From Lachnospiraceae bacterium (GTDB lineage Bacteria; Bacillota; Clostridia; Lachnospirales; Lachnospiraceae), in assembly GCA_017940415.1 (NCBI GenBank), contig JAGAYR010000042.1, positions 56,893 through 120,892 on the forward strand: a stretch of DNA of 64,000 nucleotides, read 5' to 3'. Position 1 is the stretch's first letter; each line of letters begins with the position of its first letter. The position numbers and the translations under genes are program-made. Below, in pieces: positions 55,480 through 63,994 of the stretch. The notes under the pieces are model-generated. The model worked only from the letters and a program-made list of their open reading frames with translations. It did no database searches and was not told where the DNA came from.

Positions 55480-56262
55480 TCACTTATGACTAAAATCTTC
55501 CCCCGCTTCTGTAAGTTCTGCCCTTCTCTTCTTGATGCCCTCGATGATAACCTTCTTCTTTTCGATAAGAACCTTGGGGTCCATAGGCTTAACATCCTTA
55601 AGGGGATAATCGATACCAAGCTTCTCATACTTAACCTTACCCATGTCATGATAAGGAAGCGCATCCAATGCTCTGAGATTATGGAACTGTCCGAGGAAAT
55701 ATCCGAGATCATAGAGATACTTGTCATCATCGGTCCATCCGGGAACGACTACATGGCGGATCCACATGTCGACTCCCTTCTCCTGAAGATAAAAAGCAAA
55801 CTTAAGGATATTGGTATTTGGCTGGGATGTGAGCTTCTTGTGATGCTCGTTATCGATATGCTTGATATCCAGCATGACGAGATCCGTTACCTTCACGAGT
55901 CTGTCATGCTTGGCCATCATCTCTGGGTTATCGGGATTAAACATGATGCCCGAAGTATCAAGGCAGGTATGAATACCTTCCTTTTTGCAGAGCTCGAAAA
56001 GCTCAGTTACGAAATCAATCTGAACAAGAGGCTCTCCTCCGGTTACGGTGATCCCGCCTCCGTTCATGTAGAAGCTCTCGTTTCTGTGATACTGCTCGAG
56101 TATATATTTAGGCTCCATTTCGGTTGCGCCCACCTGATCCCAGGTATCCGGGTTATGGCAGTAGAGGCACCTCATGGGGCATCCTTTTGTAAAAACAACA
56201 AATCTTGTGCCGGGACCGTCGACGGTTCCGAAGCTTTCCAGCGAATGGATTTTTCCGATCAT
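55480..56262 (-). CDS. pflA: Pyruvate formate-lyase activating enzyme
   Basis: Radical-SAM enzyme of 260 aa that installs the glycyl radical on pyruvate formate-lyase. The cluster motif is KGCPMRCLYCHNP (CxxxCxxC), preceded by GTVDGPGTRFVVF, and the SAM-binding GGEP segment (VTGGEPLVQ) follows. GGAGG precedes the ATG. It lies downstream of the split pfl genes, separated from them by a terminator. Its substrate here must be the 81-aa radical-domain protein, alone or docked on the core. Confidence 0.97.
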   Translation of the reverse strand: MIGKIHSLESFGTVDGPGTRFVVFTKGCPMRCLYCHNPDTWDQVGATEMEPKYILEQYHRNESFYMNGGGITVTGGEPLVQIDFVTELFELCKKEGIHTCLDTSGIMFNPDNPEMMAKHDRLVKVTDLVMLDIKHIDNEHHKKLTSQPNTNILKFAFYLQEKGVDMWIRHVVVPGWTDDDKYLYDLGYFLGQFHNLRALDALPYHDMGKVKYEKLGIDYPLKDVKPMDPKVLIEKKKVIIEGIKKRRAELTEAGEDFSHK

Positions 56263-56321
56263 ATTCTCACCTCCGTTACCTGATTATCTTACCACATTTG
56301 GGGCATTTATAGGCATAAAAA

Positions 56322-56357
56322 AAGGTCTGTCGCTTTTGCGACAGACCTTCTTATTTA
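56322..56357 (-). terminator. Terminator after the pfl genes
   Basis: A perfect 12-bp stem (AAGGTCTGTCGC with its complement) and TTTT loop, with TTTTTTT on the minus-strand exit side. It separates the pfl cistrons from pflA. Confidence 0.9.
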
Positions 56358-56393
56358 CTTTTAAACAGCACACGGATTGCTCCGTAGCTTCGC

Positions 56394-56639
56394 TTAAAAA
56401 GACTCGTGGAAAGTACGAGAGATAACGTCTGCCTGCTGCTCGGGAGTAAGCTTAATGAAGTTTACTGCATATCCGGATACGCGGATAGTGAGCTGAGGAT
56501 AATTCTCGGGATGCTGCTGAGCATCGAGAAGAGTGTCTCTGTTGAGAATGTTAACGTTAAGATGGTGGCCACCCTTGGTAGCATAACCATCGAGAAGATT
56601 CACAAGGTTTGAAACCTGTGCGGTAGATGCTTCTGCCAT
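56394..56639 (-). CDS. grcA: Separate glycyl-radical domain of pyruvate formate-lyase (GrcA-like)
   Basis: An 81-aa protein equal to the C-terminal radical domain of PflB. Residues 10-81 follow the PflB tail closely: [35 protein letters not shown] with the radical Gly56, and the end [10 protein letters not shown]. In E. coli, GrcA is a spare part that replaces a damaged PflB tail; here the core lacks this tail, so the protein is predicted to be an obligatory subunit. It has its own AGGAGG site and follows two hairpins, which may set its level relative to the core. Confidence 0.95.
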   Translation of the reverse strand: MAEASTAQVSNLVNLLDGYATKGGHHLNVNILNRDTLLDAQQHPENYPQLTIRVSGYAVNFIKLTPEQQADVISRTFHESF

Positions 56640-56673
56640 GATTATTTCCTCCTGGTAAAATGTGTATACTCAA

Positions 56674-56736
56674 AAATCGCTGATGCGATTTCTTCGTGAT
56701 ACGATCAAAAATTTCTCTGGGAATTTTGATCGTATC
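56674..56736 (-). other. Two hairpins between the 67-aa gene and grcA
   Basis: GATACGATCAAAA and its complement form a 13-bp stem starting at the last base of the 67-aa gene's stop codon. A shorter AAATCGC/GCGATTT stem with TGAT/ATCA loop follows, ending in TTTTTGAG. They may be partial terminators or mRNA-stability elements between cistrons. Confidence 0.6.
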
Positions 56737-56939
56737 TACTGATAATCGTCGATACCCTGATGGAGCGTAGGAACGCTGCAAGCCAATGGGGTTCTGGAAC
56801 AATCCGTGCAACCCATGGTCGTAACATCCTTAACATCTGACTGATCTTCCGACGTGTCTACATTGACATGTCCGGTGCCGCTTGCGAATCCATCATCGAG
56901 CATCTTTACAAGATCATCTATCATGTCTTTCTGATCCAT
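56736..56939 (-). CDS. 67-aa Cys-containing protein between pflB core and grcA
   Basis: Not recognised as a known family. Residues 9-28 (LVKMLDDGFASGTGHVNVD) parallel the start of the neighbouring radical-domain protein ([19 protein letters not shown]), i.e. the helix-turn that leads into the PFL radical domain, but the radical Gly loop is missing. The rest is acidic then Cys-bearing, with Cys44, Cys47 and Cys54 (CTDCSRTPLAC). AAAGGA upstream of the ATG and the conserved spacing argue that it is translated. It could be an assembly, protection or metal/redox factor for the split enzyme; this is inference. Confidence 0.7.
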   Translation of the reverse strand: MDQKDMIDDLVKMLDDGFASGTGHVNVDTSEDQSDVKDVTTMGCTDCSRTPLACSVPTLHQGIDDYQ

Positions 56940-56979
56940 AGTGGTATCCTTTCCGTTTATTTATTTTTCCGGCCCTTCC

Positions 56980-57010
56980 GGCCAAGGTACCGGGAACCCG
57001 GTACGTGGCC
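56980..57010 (-). other. Strong hairpin between pflB core and the 67-aa gene
   Basis: GGCCA..GTACCGGG pairs with CCCGGTAC.TGGCC, with small bulges, about 22 bases past the core stop codon. On the minus strand a second GGCCGGAAGGGCCGG stretch and GAAAAATAAATAAA follow. It may protect the core mRNA or cause partial termination. Confidence 0.6.
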
Positions 57011-57032
57011 TTCGGAGCTTCGAAACATTTAA

Positions 57033-59075
57033 TTACTTGCTGAGGTCAAGGTCGATGTCGCCTGCAAATACCTTGTCATCCTTGCCGAGTGCACCGGGGA
57101 TGATGGTGAAGGTATTGGAGATTCCGTCCTGAGCATCGTTGAAAGGAAGCTTGGATACGGAAGAAAGTGAAGCGACAGCACCGTGGGTATCACGACCATG
57201 CATAGGGTTAGCTCCGGGAGCGAAAGGCATGCCCTTCTTACGTCCGTCGGGAGTGTTTCCGGTTGCCTTACCATAGGTAACGTTTGAAGTGATGGTAAGG
57301 ATTGAGGTGGTAGGAACACCATCTCTGTAGGTGTGATGACGACGTACAGCGGTCATGAACTTGTGAACGATCATCTGAGCGATCTCGTCTACACGGTCAT
57401 CGTCGTTACCATACTTAGGGAACTCACCGGTGGTCTTGAAGTCGATGATGATACCGTCCTCATCGCGGATAACTTCAACCTTAGCATACTTGATAGCTGA
57501 AAGTGAGTCAGCAACGATTGAAAGACCTGCAATACCGGTTGCGAAATATCTCTTAACGTTCTTGTCATGAAGAGCCATCTCTGCTCTCTCATAGCAATAC
57601 TTATCGTGCATGTAGTGGATGATGTTGAGGGTGTTAACGTAAACCTCAGCCTGCCACTCCATCATGTCGATGAACTTGTCCATAACATCATCGTAGTCAA
57701 GGACGTCACCGGTAACAGGGCGGTACTTAGGTCCAACCTGCTTCTTGGTAACTTCATCGATACCACCGTTAAGAGCATAAAGGAGACACTTAGCAAGGTT
57801 AGCACGTGCTCCGAAGAACTGCATCTCTTTACCGATAACCATGGAGGATACGCAGCATGCGATACCGTAGTCATCGCCGTGAACAACTCTCATGAGATCG
57901 TCGTTCTCGTACTGGATTGAAGAAGTGGTGATGGAGATCTTAGCGCAGTACTTCTTCCAAGCCTGAGGAAGTCTGGTTGACCAGAGAACGGTAAGGTTGG
58001 GCTCGGGAGCTGCACCAAGGTTCTCAAGGGTGTGGAGATAACGGAAAGAGGTCTTGGTAACCATGTGTCTTCCGTCAACGCCTACGCCGCCAAGAGACTC
58101 GGTAACCCAAACGGGATCGCCTGCGAAGATCTGGTTGTACTCGGGAGTTCTTGCGAACTTAACGCAACGAAGCTTCATGATGAAGTGATCTACGAATTCC
58201 TGGATCTGCTCCTCGGTGAAGGTTCCGTTTGCGAGGTCACGCTCTGCATAAATATCAATGAAAGTGGAGGTACGGCCAAGGCTCATTGCTGCACCGTTCT
58301 GCTCCTTAACGGATGAAAGATATCCGAAGTAAGTCCACTGGATAGCTTCCTGAACGTTTGCTGCGGGCTTGGAGATATCGCATCCGTAAGATGCAGCCAT
58401 CTCTTTCATCATCTTGAGAGCCTTGATCTGCTCGCTGAGCTCTTCACGAAGACGGATAACGTCATCAGTCATAACGTAATCGGTAGAAAGCTTCTGCTCT
58501 TCCTTGTCCTCGATAAGTCTGTCGATACCATAGAGAGCTACTCTACGATAGTCGCCGATGATACGTCCTCTTCCGTATGCATCAGGAAGACCGGTAATGA
58601 TGTGTGAAGAACGGCAAGCTCTCATCTCGGGGGTGTAAGCATCGAAACATCCCTCGTTGTGAGTCTTACGGTTTACTGCGAAGAAAGCGGAAACCTCGGG
58701 ATCAACTTCATATCCGTTGTCCTGGCAAGCTTTCTCTGCCATTCTGAGTCCGCCCCAAGGCTGAAGTGAACGCTTGAAAGGCTTGTCGGTCTGGAATCCG
58801 ACGATCTTCTCCTTGCTCTTGTCAAGATATCCGGGGCCGTGAGAAACGATGGTTGAAACAACCTTGGTGTCCATATCAAGAACGCCGCCTGCTTCTCTCT
58901 CCTTCTTCTGAAGATCGAGAACCTGTGCCCAAAGATCCTTGGTAGCCTGTGTAGGTCCTGCAAGGAAGCTCTCATCTCCGTCATAGGGATGATAGTTTCT
59001 CTGGATGAAGTCACGGACATTTACTTCTTTGTCCCACTTACCTGTTTTGAAATCCTGCCATTCAGGTCTTTCCAT
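57033..59075 (-). CDS. pflB: Pyruvate formate-lyase core lacking the glycyl-radical domain
   Basis: Catalytic body of formate C-acetyltransferase (pyruvate + CoA to acetyl-CoA + formate), 680 aa against about 760 for intact enzymes. The active-site pair Cys407-Cys408 ([10 protein letters not shown]) corresponds to Cys418-Cys419 of E. coli. The protein stops after [19 protein letters not shown] with TAA, just where intact PFL continues into its radical domain; that domain is the separate 81-aa gene. There is no frame-shifted remnant in between. The start follows AGGAGG. It is promoter-proximal and likely the most strongly expressed gene here. Confidence 0.96.
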   Translation of the reverse strand: MERPEWQDFKTGKWDKEVNVRDFIQRNYHPYDGDESFLAGPTQATKDLWAQVLDLQKKEREAGGVLDMDTKVVSTIVSHGPGYLDKSKEKIVGFQTDKPFKRSLQPWGGLRMAEKACQDNGYEVDPEVSAFFAVNRKTHNEGCFDAYTPEMRACRSSHIITGLPDAYGRGRIIGDYRRVALYGIDRLIEDKEEQKLSTDYVMTDDVIRLREELSEQIKALKMMKEMAASYGCDISKPAANVQEAIQWTYFGYLSSVKEQNGAAMSLGRTSTFIDIYAERDLANGTFTEEQIQEFVDHFIMKLRCVKFARTPEYNQIFAGDPVWVTESLGGVGVDGRHMVTKTSFRYLHTLENLGAAPEPNLTVLWSTRLPQAWKKYCAKISITTSSIQYENDDLMRVVHGDDYGIACCVSSMVIGKEMQFFGARANLAKCLLYALNGGIDEVTKKQVGPKYRPVTGDVLDYDDVMDKFIDMMEWQAEVYVNTLNIIHYMHDKYCYERAEMALHDKNVKRYFATGIAGLSIVADSLSAIKYAKVEVIRDEDGIIIDFKTTGEFPKYGNDDDRVDEIAQMIVHKFMTAVRRHHTYRDGVPTTSILTITSNVTYGKATGNTPDGRKKGMPFAPGANPMHGRDTHGAVASLSSVSKLPFNDAQDGISNTFTIIPGALGKDDKVFAGDIDLDLSK

Positions 59076-59183
59076 TTAGTAGTTCCTCCTATTGAAATAT
59101 AGAATTTAAATGTTACGAAGGTCTGTTTTCACGGAGTTTTCGGCATTACATAAAGACTCCTGAACCGCTTCGTGAGTGATTCA

Positions 59184-59213
59184 ATTATAGTTAAGATTGT
59201 ATACAGAAGTCAA
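59184..59213 (-). promoter_or_regulatory. pfl promoter
   Basis: Minus-strand TTGACT (59208-59213) and TATAAT (59184-59189) with an 18-bp spacer. A TGTATACAAT palindromic site lies within the spacer. The leader is about 100 bases. Confidence 0.75.
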
Positions 59214-59276
59214 GGTAAAGCCGTGTACTTTTTTACGTACAAGCCCCATGAAACCTGACTTTTTTGTGTATACAAT
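59196..59276. promoter_or_regulatory. Pair of GTATAC-centred operator-like sites at the pfl promoter
   Basis: ATTGTATACA (59196-59205) lies between -35 and -10, and its inverted copy TGTATACAAT lies at 59267-59276, 71 bp upstream. The core TGTATACA is palindromic and resembles HutC/FadR-type GntR operators. Together they could anchor a loop. Confidence 0.45.
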
Positions 59277-59399
59277 GTTTCACGGAAGATAAATTTTTAA
59301 TTAAAAACAAAAACATATTGGTCAAATTGGTTTTTATGAGATATACTGTCTTGACGTAACGAAATATTTCAGATTAACAATCACTGTACGGAGCAGATT

Positions 59400-59702
59400 A
59401 TGGATACCGAATTAAAAGAAAACCTTGATATGGAACTTGAAGACGAAGAAGTCTCCATGGACGGACAGCCAGTAAGAGAAGTCTGCGGAATCAGATCCAA
59501 CATGACTCTCGGAGACATCATGGCCAAGAAACCCGAAGTCATCCCCATCCTCATGGAAGCAGGCATGCACTGTGTAAGCTGTCCCGCCGCTCTTATGGAA
59601 ACCCTTGAAGAAGCAGCCATCGTTCACGGAATCCTCATCGATGAACTTATGGATTACATTAAAGAGTCCCTTGAAAGAGACGCTAAGCCCGAGGAAGAAT
59701 AA
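59400..59702 (+). CDS. DUF1858 (redox-disulfide) protein
   Basis: A 100-aa protein with an acidic N-terminus and a DUF1858 domain (about 34-95), seen as NMTLGDIMAKKPEVIPILMEAGMHC followed by VSCP; the HCVSCP pair is the CxxC of the family. Such proteins are associated with hybrid-cluster proteins and redox handling in anaerobes. A further Cys lies at about residue 29. It is divergent from the pfl locus and followed by a terminator, so it is monocistronic; a link to pyruvate formate-lyase protection is only a guess from position. Confidence 0.85.
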   Translation: MDTELKENLDMELEDEEVSMDGQPVREVCGIRSNMTLGDIMAKKPEVIPILMEAGMHCVSCPAALMETLEEAAIVHGILIDELMDYIKESLERDAKPEEE

Positions 59703-59714
59703 TCAAAGCTTACC

Positions 59715-59752
59715 AAAAAGCCCGCCCGGAGAATTCCGGACGGGCTTTTATT
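59715..59752. terminator. Bidirectional terminator between the DUF1858 gene and the chemoreceptor
   Basis: AAAAGCCCGCCCGGA pairs with TCCGGACGGGCTTTT with one mismatch and a GAAT loop. It lies between convergent genes. Confidence 0.88.
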
Positions 59753-59772
59753 ATGCCTTAAGAGCTCAGGTA

Positions 59773-62229
59773 TTAAAGTCTGAATCTTCCTACGATGCCG
59801 GTAAGATCCGATACAACCTGCTTGGTCTCGTTAACCTTATCGATACTGTCTGCTGTTTCAGCCGACATCTCGGAAGTCTTCTCAGCGATATCAACAACAC
59901 CGTGGGATGCTTCGGTAACGGTGGTATCGATTCCTTCGATGGAGGATACGATCATATCCATATCCTGAGCAAGCTCCTGAATGCTGGTTCTGATCTCGTT
60001 CATGCTGTTTCCGAATGTATCGGCATCGACCTTGTACTGTTCACTGACTTTGCCGAATTCAGCATAATCCGCAAGAACGTTGGTCTCAAGGAAGTTAGTG
60101 GTCTGAGTCAGACAATCCGACATCTGACCGACGGCACTGTTAACTTCATCTACGATGCTTCCGATGTTCTTAACAGCTTCCGAAGTCTGAGTAGCCAGAT
60201 TGGAGATTTCGGTTGCAACAACCGCAAATCCTCTTCCTGCCTCTCCTGCTCTTGCAGCCTCAATGGAAGCATTAAGTGCAAGAAGTCCGGTCTGTGAGGA
60301 GATGGCCATGATGGTTCCGGTAAGTTCGTTGATCTTGTTAACAGCCTGGGAAGCAACAATGGCTTCTTCAGATTTAACCTTAACGGACTCATAGATCTCG
60401 ATGGTCTTCTTGCTGGCCTTTTCGGTGGTTGCAGCAAGTTCTCCGGCACGGCTTAATACTTCGTCGGAAAGCTTGGTTCCTTCGCCTGCAAGATCATCTA
60501 TGCCGCGTGCGCTCTCACGTACATTGGCAACATTCTGAGCAATGGTAGTGGTGGATGCTGCGGTCTCCTGCATTCCTGCAGCAAGCTCTTCGGTTGTAGC
60601 GGAGTTATCTTCGCATACGGTTCCGACCTTATCAATGGTGGTCTGAAGAACATCAACATTGGAATTGATATTGTTGCTTGCTTCGGATATGGAACCGACC
60701 ACATCTCTCAGATTATTTCTGGTAGTCGCAAGAGCTCTTGCAATGGATCCGACTTCGTCCTTTCTCTTCTCGAGAACTGCGGAATCCTTGTCTTCGGTGA
60801 AGTCGTAGTTTGCGGTCTTGTTGAGTATGGGAACAAGCTGTTCAAGTGCTTTGAGCAGGAACATTGAGAATCCCGCAACAAGAATGATCGCAGCGATGAT
60901 ACCGATGATACCGTAGACAATGAGGCCGCTTCTCATAGCGGAAACGCCTGCCATCATCTTATCTCTGTCAGCGGTAACGATTACGATGTTTCCGTTTCTT
61001 GTAAATGCATAACCCGCAACCTTGTCAGATCCTTTGTACTCATAAGTACATGATCCGTTCGGAACAGTCTTACCTGCCTGAAGATCGGTTACGATTCCCT
61101 TAACAGCTGCATTTTCAACCGGCTGTCCGATCTTCTCGGGATTGGTGTGATAGAGCATGGTTCCCTCGGGAGATACCATGTATGCGTATGATCCTTCTAC
61201 GCCGGACATCTCGATCTTACCGATCAAAGTATCGTAGTCGATCTTGATGAGTTTGTCATAGTCAGCGGTTACAAGAACTATATTACCGGTATCGGTGAAG
61301 GAGTATCCTGCAAGTTTAAGCGCATCCTTGTACTCATAAATGACATATCCGTCATTTACTGTCTTGCCGGCCTGAATGTCTGCTACGATTCCCTTAACTG
61401 CAGCGTTCTCAACAGGCTGTCCGATCTTATCGGGATTGGTATGCCAGAGCATGGTTCCGTCGGGAGATACCATGTAAGCATAAGATCCTTCGACTCCGTC
61501 TATCTCGATATTTCCGAGAAGAGTATCATAATCGATCTTCATGAACTCATCGTAGTCTGCGGTAACGATGAGAATATTTCCCGCATTTGTAAATGCATAA
61601 CCCGCAAGCTTAAGAGCATCTTTGTATTCGTATAAAACAGAACCGTTCTCAACAGTCTTGCCTGCCTGAAGGTCTGCAACGATTCCCTTAACTGCCGCAT
61701 TTTCTACGGGATTACCGATCTTCTCAGGATTTGGATGCCAGAGCATTTCTCCGCTGGGAGATACCATATAAGCATAAGATCCGGCAACGTCCTTGATCGC
61801 AACATTCTTAAGAACGTTATCCAGCTGAGCAGTATTAAGTGCCGCACCGCCTGCGAGATCAACTGCCTTCACGGCTTCCTCAGCCAGATTCTGTGCATAG
61901 GACTTATAAACCGTCTCTCCGAATTCTCTTGAGAAATTAATGGAGATTGCAGCTTCCTGGGCCAGATTCATTGCATATCCGCCGTAAGCCTGCTCTCCGA
62001 ACTCAGTAGCGAAGTCAACACCTATTGCCGCTTCTTCAGCAAGATTCTGTGCGTAATTGAGATATGTGTCCTCCATCGCGCTCGATGCTCTGTTCGAAGC
62101 AACGAGTACCTGAACACATATCACAACGAACACGATAATACTGACTGCCAATGCAATCTTCGTGCTCATCTTGTGAATAAACGTAAGCTTACCCTCGCTC
62201 TGTAGCGACCCGGAACTGTTTGCCGCCAT
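59773..62229 (-). CDS. Methyl-accepting chemotaxis protein with three tandem sensor modules
   Basis: Chemoreceptor of 818 aa. TM1 is at about 23-45 and TM2 at 435-460. The outside region begins with three 26-aa helical repeats (Tyr59, Tyr85 and Tyr111 of Y-A-x-N-L-A-x-E-A), then three near-identical Cache-like modules of 98 aa (GSYAYMVSP at about 150, 248 and 346, each with [20 protein letters not shown] and AGYxFTxxGNIxxVTAD). A HAMP-like segment and the signalling domain with [16 protein letters not shown] follow. GGAGGT precedes the ATG. Ligand unknown; Cache modules often bind small carboxylates or amino acids. Confidence 0.95.
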   Translation of the reverse strand: MAANSSGSLQSEGKLTFIHKMSTKIALAVSIIVFVVICVQVLVASNRASSAMEDTYLNYAQNLAEEAAIGVDFATEFGEQAYGGYAMNLAQEAAISINFSREFGETVYKSYAQNLAEEAVKAVDLAGGAALNTAQLDNVLKNVAIKDVAGSYAYMVSPSGEMLWHPNPEKIGNPVENAAVKGIVADLQAGKTVENGSVLYEYKDALKLAGYAFTNAGNILIVTADYDEFMKIDYDTLLGNIEIDGVEGSYAYMVSPDGTMLWHTNPDKIGQPVENAAVKGIVADIQAGKTVNDGYVIYEYKDALKLAGYSFTDTGNIVLVTADYDKLIKIDYDTLIGKIEMSGVEGSYAYMVSPEGTMLYHTNPEKIGQPVENAAVKGIVTDLQAGKTVPNGSCTYEYKGSDKVAGYAFTRNGNIVIVTADRDKMMAGVSAMRSGLIVYGIIGIIAAIILVAGFSMFLLKALEQLVPILNKTANYDFTEDKDSAVLEKRKDEVGSIARALATTRNNLRDVVGSISEASNNINSNVDVLQTTIDKVGTVCEDNSATTEELAAGMQETAASTTTIAQNVANVRESARGIDDLAGEGTKLSDEVLSRAGELAATTEKASKKTIEIYESVKVKSEEAIVASQAVNKINELTGTIMAISSQTGLLALNASIEAARAGEAGRGFAVVATEISNLATQTSEAVKNIGSIVDEVNSAVGQMSDCLTQTTNFLETNVLADYAEFGKVSEQYKVDADTFGNSMNEIRTSIQELAQDMDMIVSSIEGIDTTVTEASHGVVDIAEKTSEMSAETADSIDKVNETKQVVSDLTGIVGRFRL
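60955..61806 (-). repeat. Three tandem 294-bp repeats inside the chemoreceptor gene
   Basis: The three Cache-like modules are repeated with an exact 98-codon period, and several blocks (for example CCGTTGAAAATGCAGC-type sequence) are close at the DNA level. The last copy has a divergent end where it leads into TM2. Confidence 0.85.
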
Positions 62230-62502
62230 AATACTTCACCTCCGTTTAGAAAATAAATATATCAATCGGATCCTTCCGATTAACGTCAAAATAGAGATGT
62301 AAAACCAAGGACTAAAACACGAACCGTATTGCAAGAACTAAGACGAACAAAAATGTCGAACAGATAGTACTTTTTCAGTAAATTAGAACAAAAATATTCG
62401 AAAAAATATCCAAAAATTGTCAGATAATTATAATAAACAATTATAATCCGTCTAACGATTCCATGCAATTAAAAGAGTATAAATTACCGTAAAAAGCAAC
62501 AA

Positions 62503-62540
62503 AAAAAGACCGGATATAAAATCCGGTCTTTTTAATACCT
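62503..62540 (-). terminator. Terminator of rpsF-ssb-rpsR
   Basis: AAAAAGACCGGAT pairs with ATCCGGTCTTTTT around ATAAA; a T-run follows on the minus strand. It lies just past rpsR. Confidence 0.9.
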
Positions 62541-62561
62541 TTATTTTGATCAAAAAAGGGA

Positions 62562-62828
62562 TCAATCCTGGGTATAAGGAAGGATTGCCATCTGACGAGC
62601 ACGCTTGATGGCGGTGGTAAGCTCTCTCTGGTGCTCAGCACAGTTGCCGGTGATACGGCGGGGAAGGATCTTTCCTCCCTCAGAGATATACTTACGAAGC
62701 TTGTTAGCATCCTTGTAATCGATTACGTTGTCCTTACCGCAGAAAACGCACACCTTTCTACGTCTTGCGTGCATTCCGCCCCTTCTTCTGGCCGGTCCTT
62801 CCGGTCTCTCAGATTTGGTATATGCCAT
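62562..62828 (-). CDS. rpsR: 30S ribosomal protein S18
   Basis: Small-subunit protein of 88 aa. The family blocks [38 protein letters not shown] and the tail [13 protein letters not shown] are clear. It keeps the zinc-type CxxC (Cys-Val-Phe-Cys), the C+ form. The start is the ATG after AGGAGG; an ATG five codons earlier lies within the leader. It is last in rpsF-ssb-rpsR. Confidence 0.98.
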   Translation of the reverse strand: MAYTKSERPEGPARRRGGMHARRRKVCVFCGKDNVIDYKDANKLRKYISEGGKILPRRITGNCAEHQRELTTAIKRARQMAILPYTQD

Positions 62829-62855
62829 GATTGCCTCCTGCAAACTAAAAACGTG

Positions 62856-63281
62856 TTAGCTGAATGGGAGCTCCTCAACAAGTCCGTCAGGGATGTTCAG
62901 GAAATCATTTCCGCCTGCTGCGGAACCCTGGGACTGTGCACCGGTGTAAGAACCATCGGATGATGCATTCTTGCTCTCAGCAAATTCAATATCCTCAACC
63001 ATGATACGGACATCGTATACCTTCTGTCCGTCCTTATTGGTGTAGTTGTTATTCTGGAGTCTTCCGGAAACAACAACCTTGGTGCCCTTCTTGAGATATC
63101 TCTCTACAAACTCGGCCTGCTTGCCGAAGGAAGTGCAGTTAAAGAAATCCGCATCGGGCTCACCTTCACGCTTAAACCTGCGGTCCACCGCGATACTGTA
63201 CCTGGCAAAAGTCGTTCCTGAGGTTGAACTGCTAACTTCGGGGTCTCTTGTGAGTCTTCCCATTAAAATAACTTTATTCAT
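62856..63281 (-). CDS. ssb: Single-stranded DNA-binding protein
   Basis: SSB of 141 aa protecting ssDNA in replication and repair. The OB fold begins MNKVILMGRLTRDPEV and includes FNCTSFGKQAEFVERYLKKG. A Gly/Ser/Asn linker follows, and the tail ends EELPFS instead of the usual DDIPF; the acidic-hydrophobic protein-binding tip is preserved in character but has one extra residue at the end. It lies between rpsF and rpsR, the standard order. Confidence 0.97.
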   Translation of the reverse strand: MNKVILMGRLTRDPEVSSSTSGTTFARYSIAVDRRFKREGEPDADFFNCTSFGKQAEFVERYLKKGTKVVVSGRLQNNNYTNKDGQKVYDVRIMVEDIEFAESKNASSDGSYTGAQSQGSAAGGNDFLNIPDGLVEELPFS

Positions 63282-63293
63282 AAGTTTATCTCC

Positions 63294-63584
63294 TTATGCT
63301 TCGTCCTGTCTTACGCATAAGTATCTGATGACGCCGTCCATAATTCTCATGCGGCTCTCGATCTCTGAATTCTGATCGCCTTCTGCTTCAAAATGAATGA
63401 AGTAGTAGTAGCCTTCGGTCATCTTCTGGATTTCGTAAGCGAGCTTCTTCTTGCCCCACTCTTCTACATCCGCGATTTTTCCGCCGAATCTCTCAACAAG
63501 TGCCTTGCACTTATCAACTACAGCGGTGCGTGCGTCGTCTTCGATCATAGCGCTGACAACGACAGCTAATTCATACTTTTTCAT
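63294..63584 (-). CDS. rpsF: 30S ribosomal protein S6
   Basis: Small-subunit protein of 96 aa that binds S18. It begins MKKYELAVVVSAMIEDD and contains DVEEWGKKKLAYEIQKMTEGYY split by normal family positions, with the tail GVIRYLCVRQDE. The start is the ATG after AAAAGGAGG; a longer reading 12 codons upstream precedes this site. It is the first gene of rpsF-ssb-rpsR. Confidence 0.98.
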   Translation of the reverse strand: MKKYELAVVVSAMIEDDARTAVVDKCKALVERFGGKIADVEEWGKKKLAYEIQKMTEGYYYFIHFEAEGDQNSEIESRMRIMDGVIRYLCVRQDEA

Positions 63585-63653
63585 GCTGTTACCTCCTTTT
63601 GGTCTCTGGCTCACACTCATAGTGCGAACAAGGAAAATATATCACGGAATTTC

Positions 63654-63682
63654 AATATATCATCCCGTGAATTGTAAATCAA
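63654..63682 (-). promoter_or_regulatory. rpsF-ssb-rpsR promoter
   Basis: Minus-strand TTGATT (63677-63682) and TATATT (63654-63659) with 17 bp between. TCACGG and CCGTGA flank the -10 box as a short inverted repeat, a possible operator. Confidence 0.7.
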
Positions 63683-63874
63683 GCGTTTTTTATTTCAAAA
63701 AAAACATTTATTAAGAAGAATCCCCACTTTTATACCTTTTTTTATCTCAAATTTCAACTCCCGGCGAATTTTTCACGATATATTCTTTTTGTGATTTGAT
63801 ATTAATTTATCGTGTTACAATAAATTTGTGTTGACATTCGATATTTTTAGGTTTATATTGGTAAATAGCAACCC

Positions 63875-63994
63875 GAGAGTCCCGTTTGTACTCCAAGAAG
63901 CCCATTTTGTAAATGAGATTCCTGTTTTGCAATCGAGATTCCCCTTTTGTAAACGAAAATCCCGTTTTGTAAGCGAGATTCCCGAGTTTTCATG
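63875..63994. repeat. Six 20-bp tandem repeats, iteron-like
   Basis: Units of 20 bp follow each other with consensus GAGATTCCCGTTTTGTAAAC; the outer units are more divergent and the middle three differ from consensus at one to three positions. Stop codons in the plus-strand frame make coding unlikely. The array may extend beyond the window edge. Confidence 0.8.

Larger units (their letters stand above)
59076..59399. other. Divergent region between pflB and the DUF1858 gene
   Basis: 324 bp, AT-rich. The pfl side carries its promoter and operator-like sites. On the plus side TATACT near 59341 with TTGGTC 18 bp upstream is a possible promoter for the DUF1858 gene, and a further TTGACG is at about 59353. 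No Fnr- or Rex-like site was convincing. Confidence 0.5.

Noticed and set aside
57011-57060. A frameshift or sequencing error splitting pflB
   Set aside because: The two parts are separated by a complete third gene and hairpins, each has its own ribosome site and start, and no leftover radical-domain sequence follows the core stop.
63875-63994. CRISPR array
   Set aside because: Units are 20 bp and contiguous with no unique spacers, and no cas genes are near.
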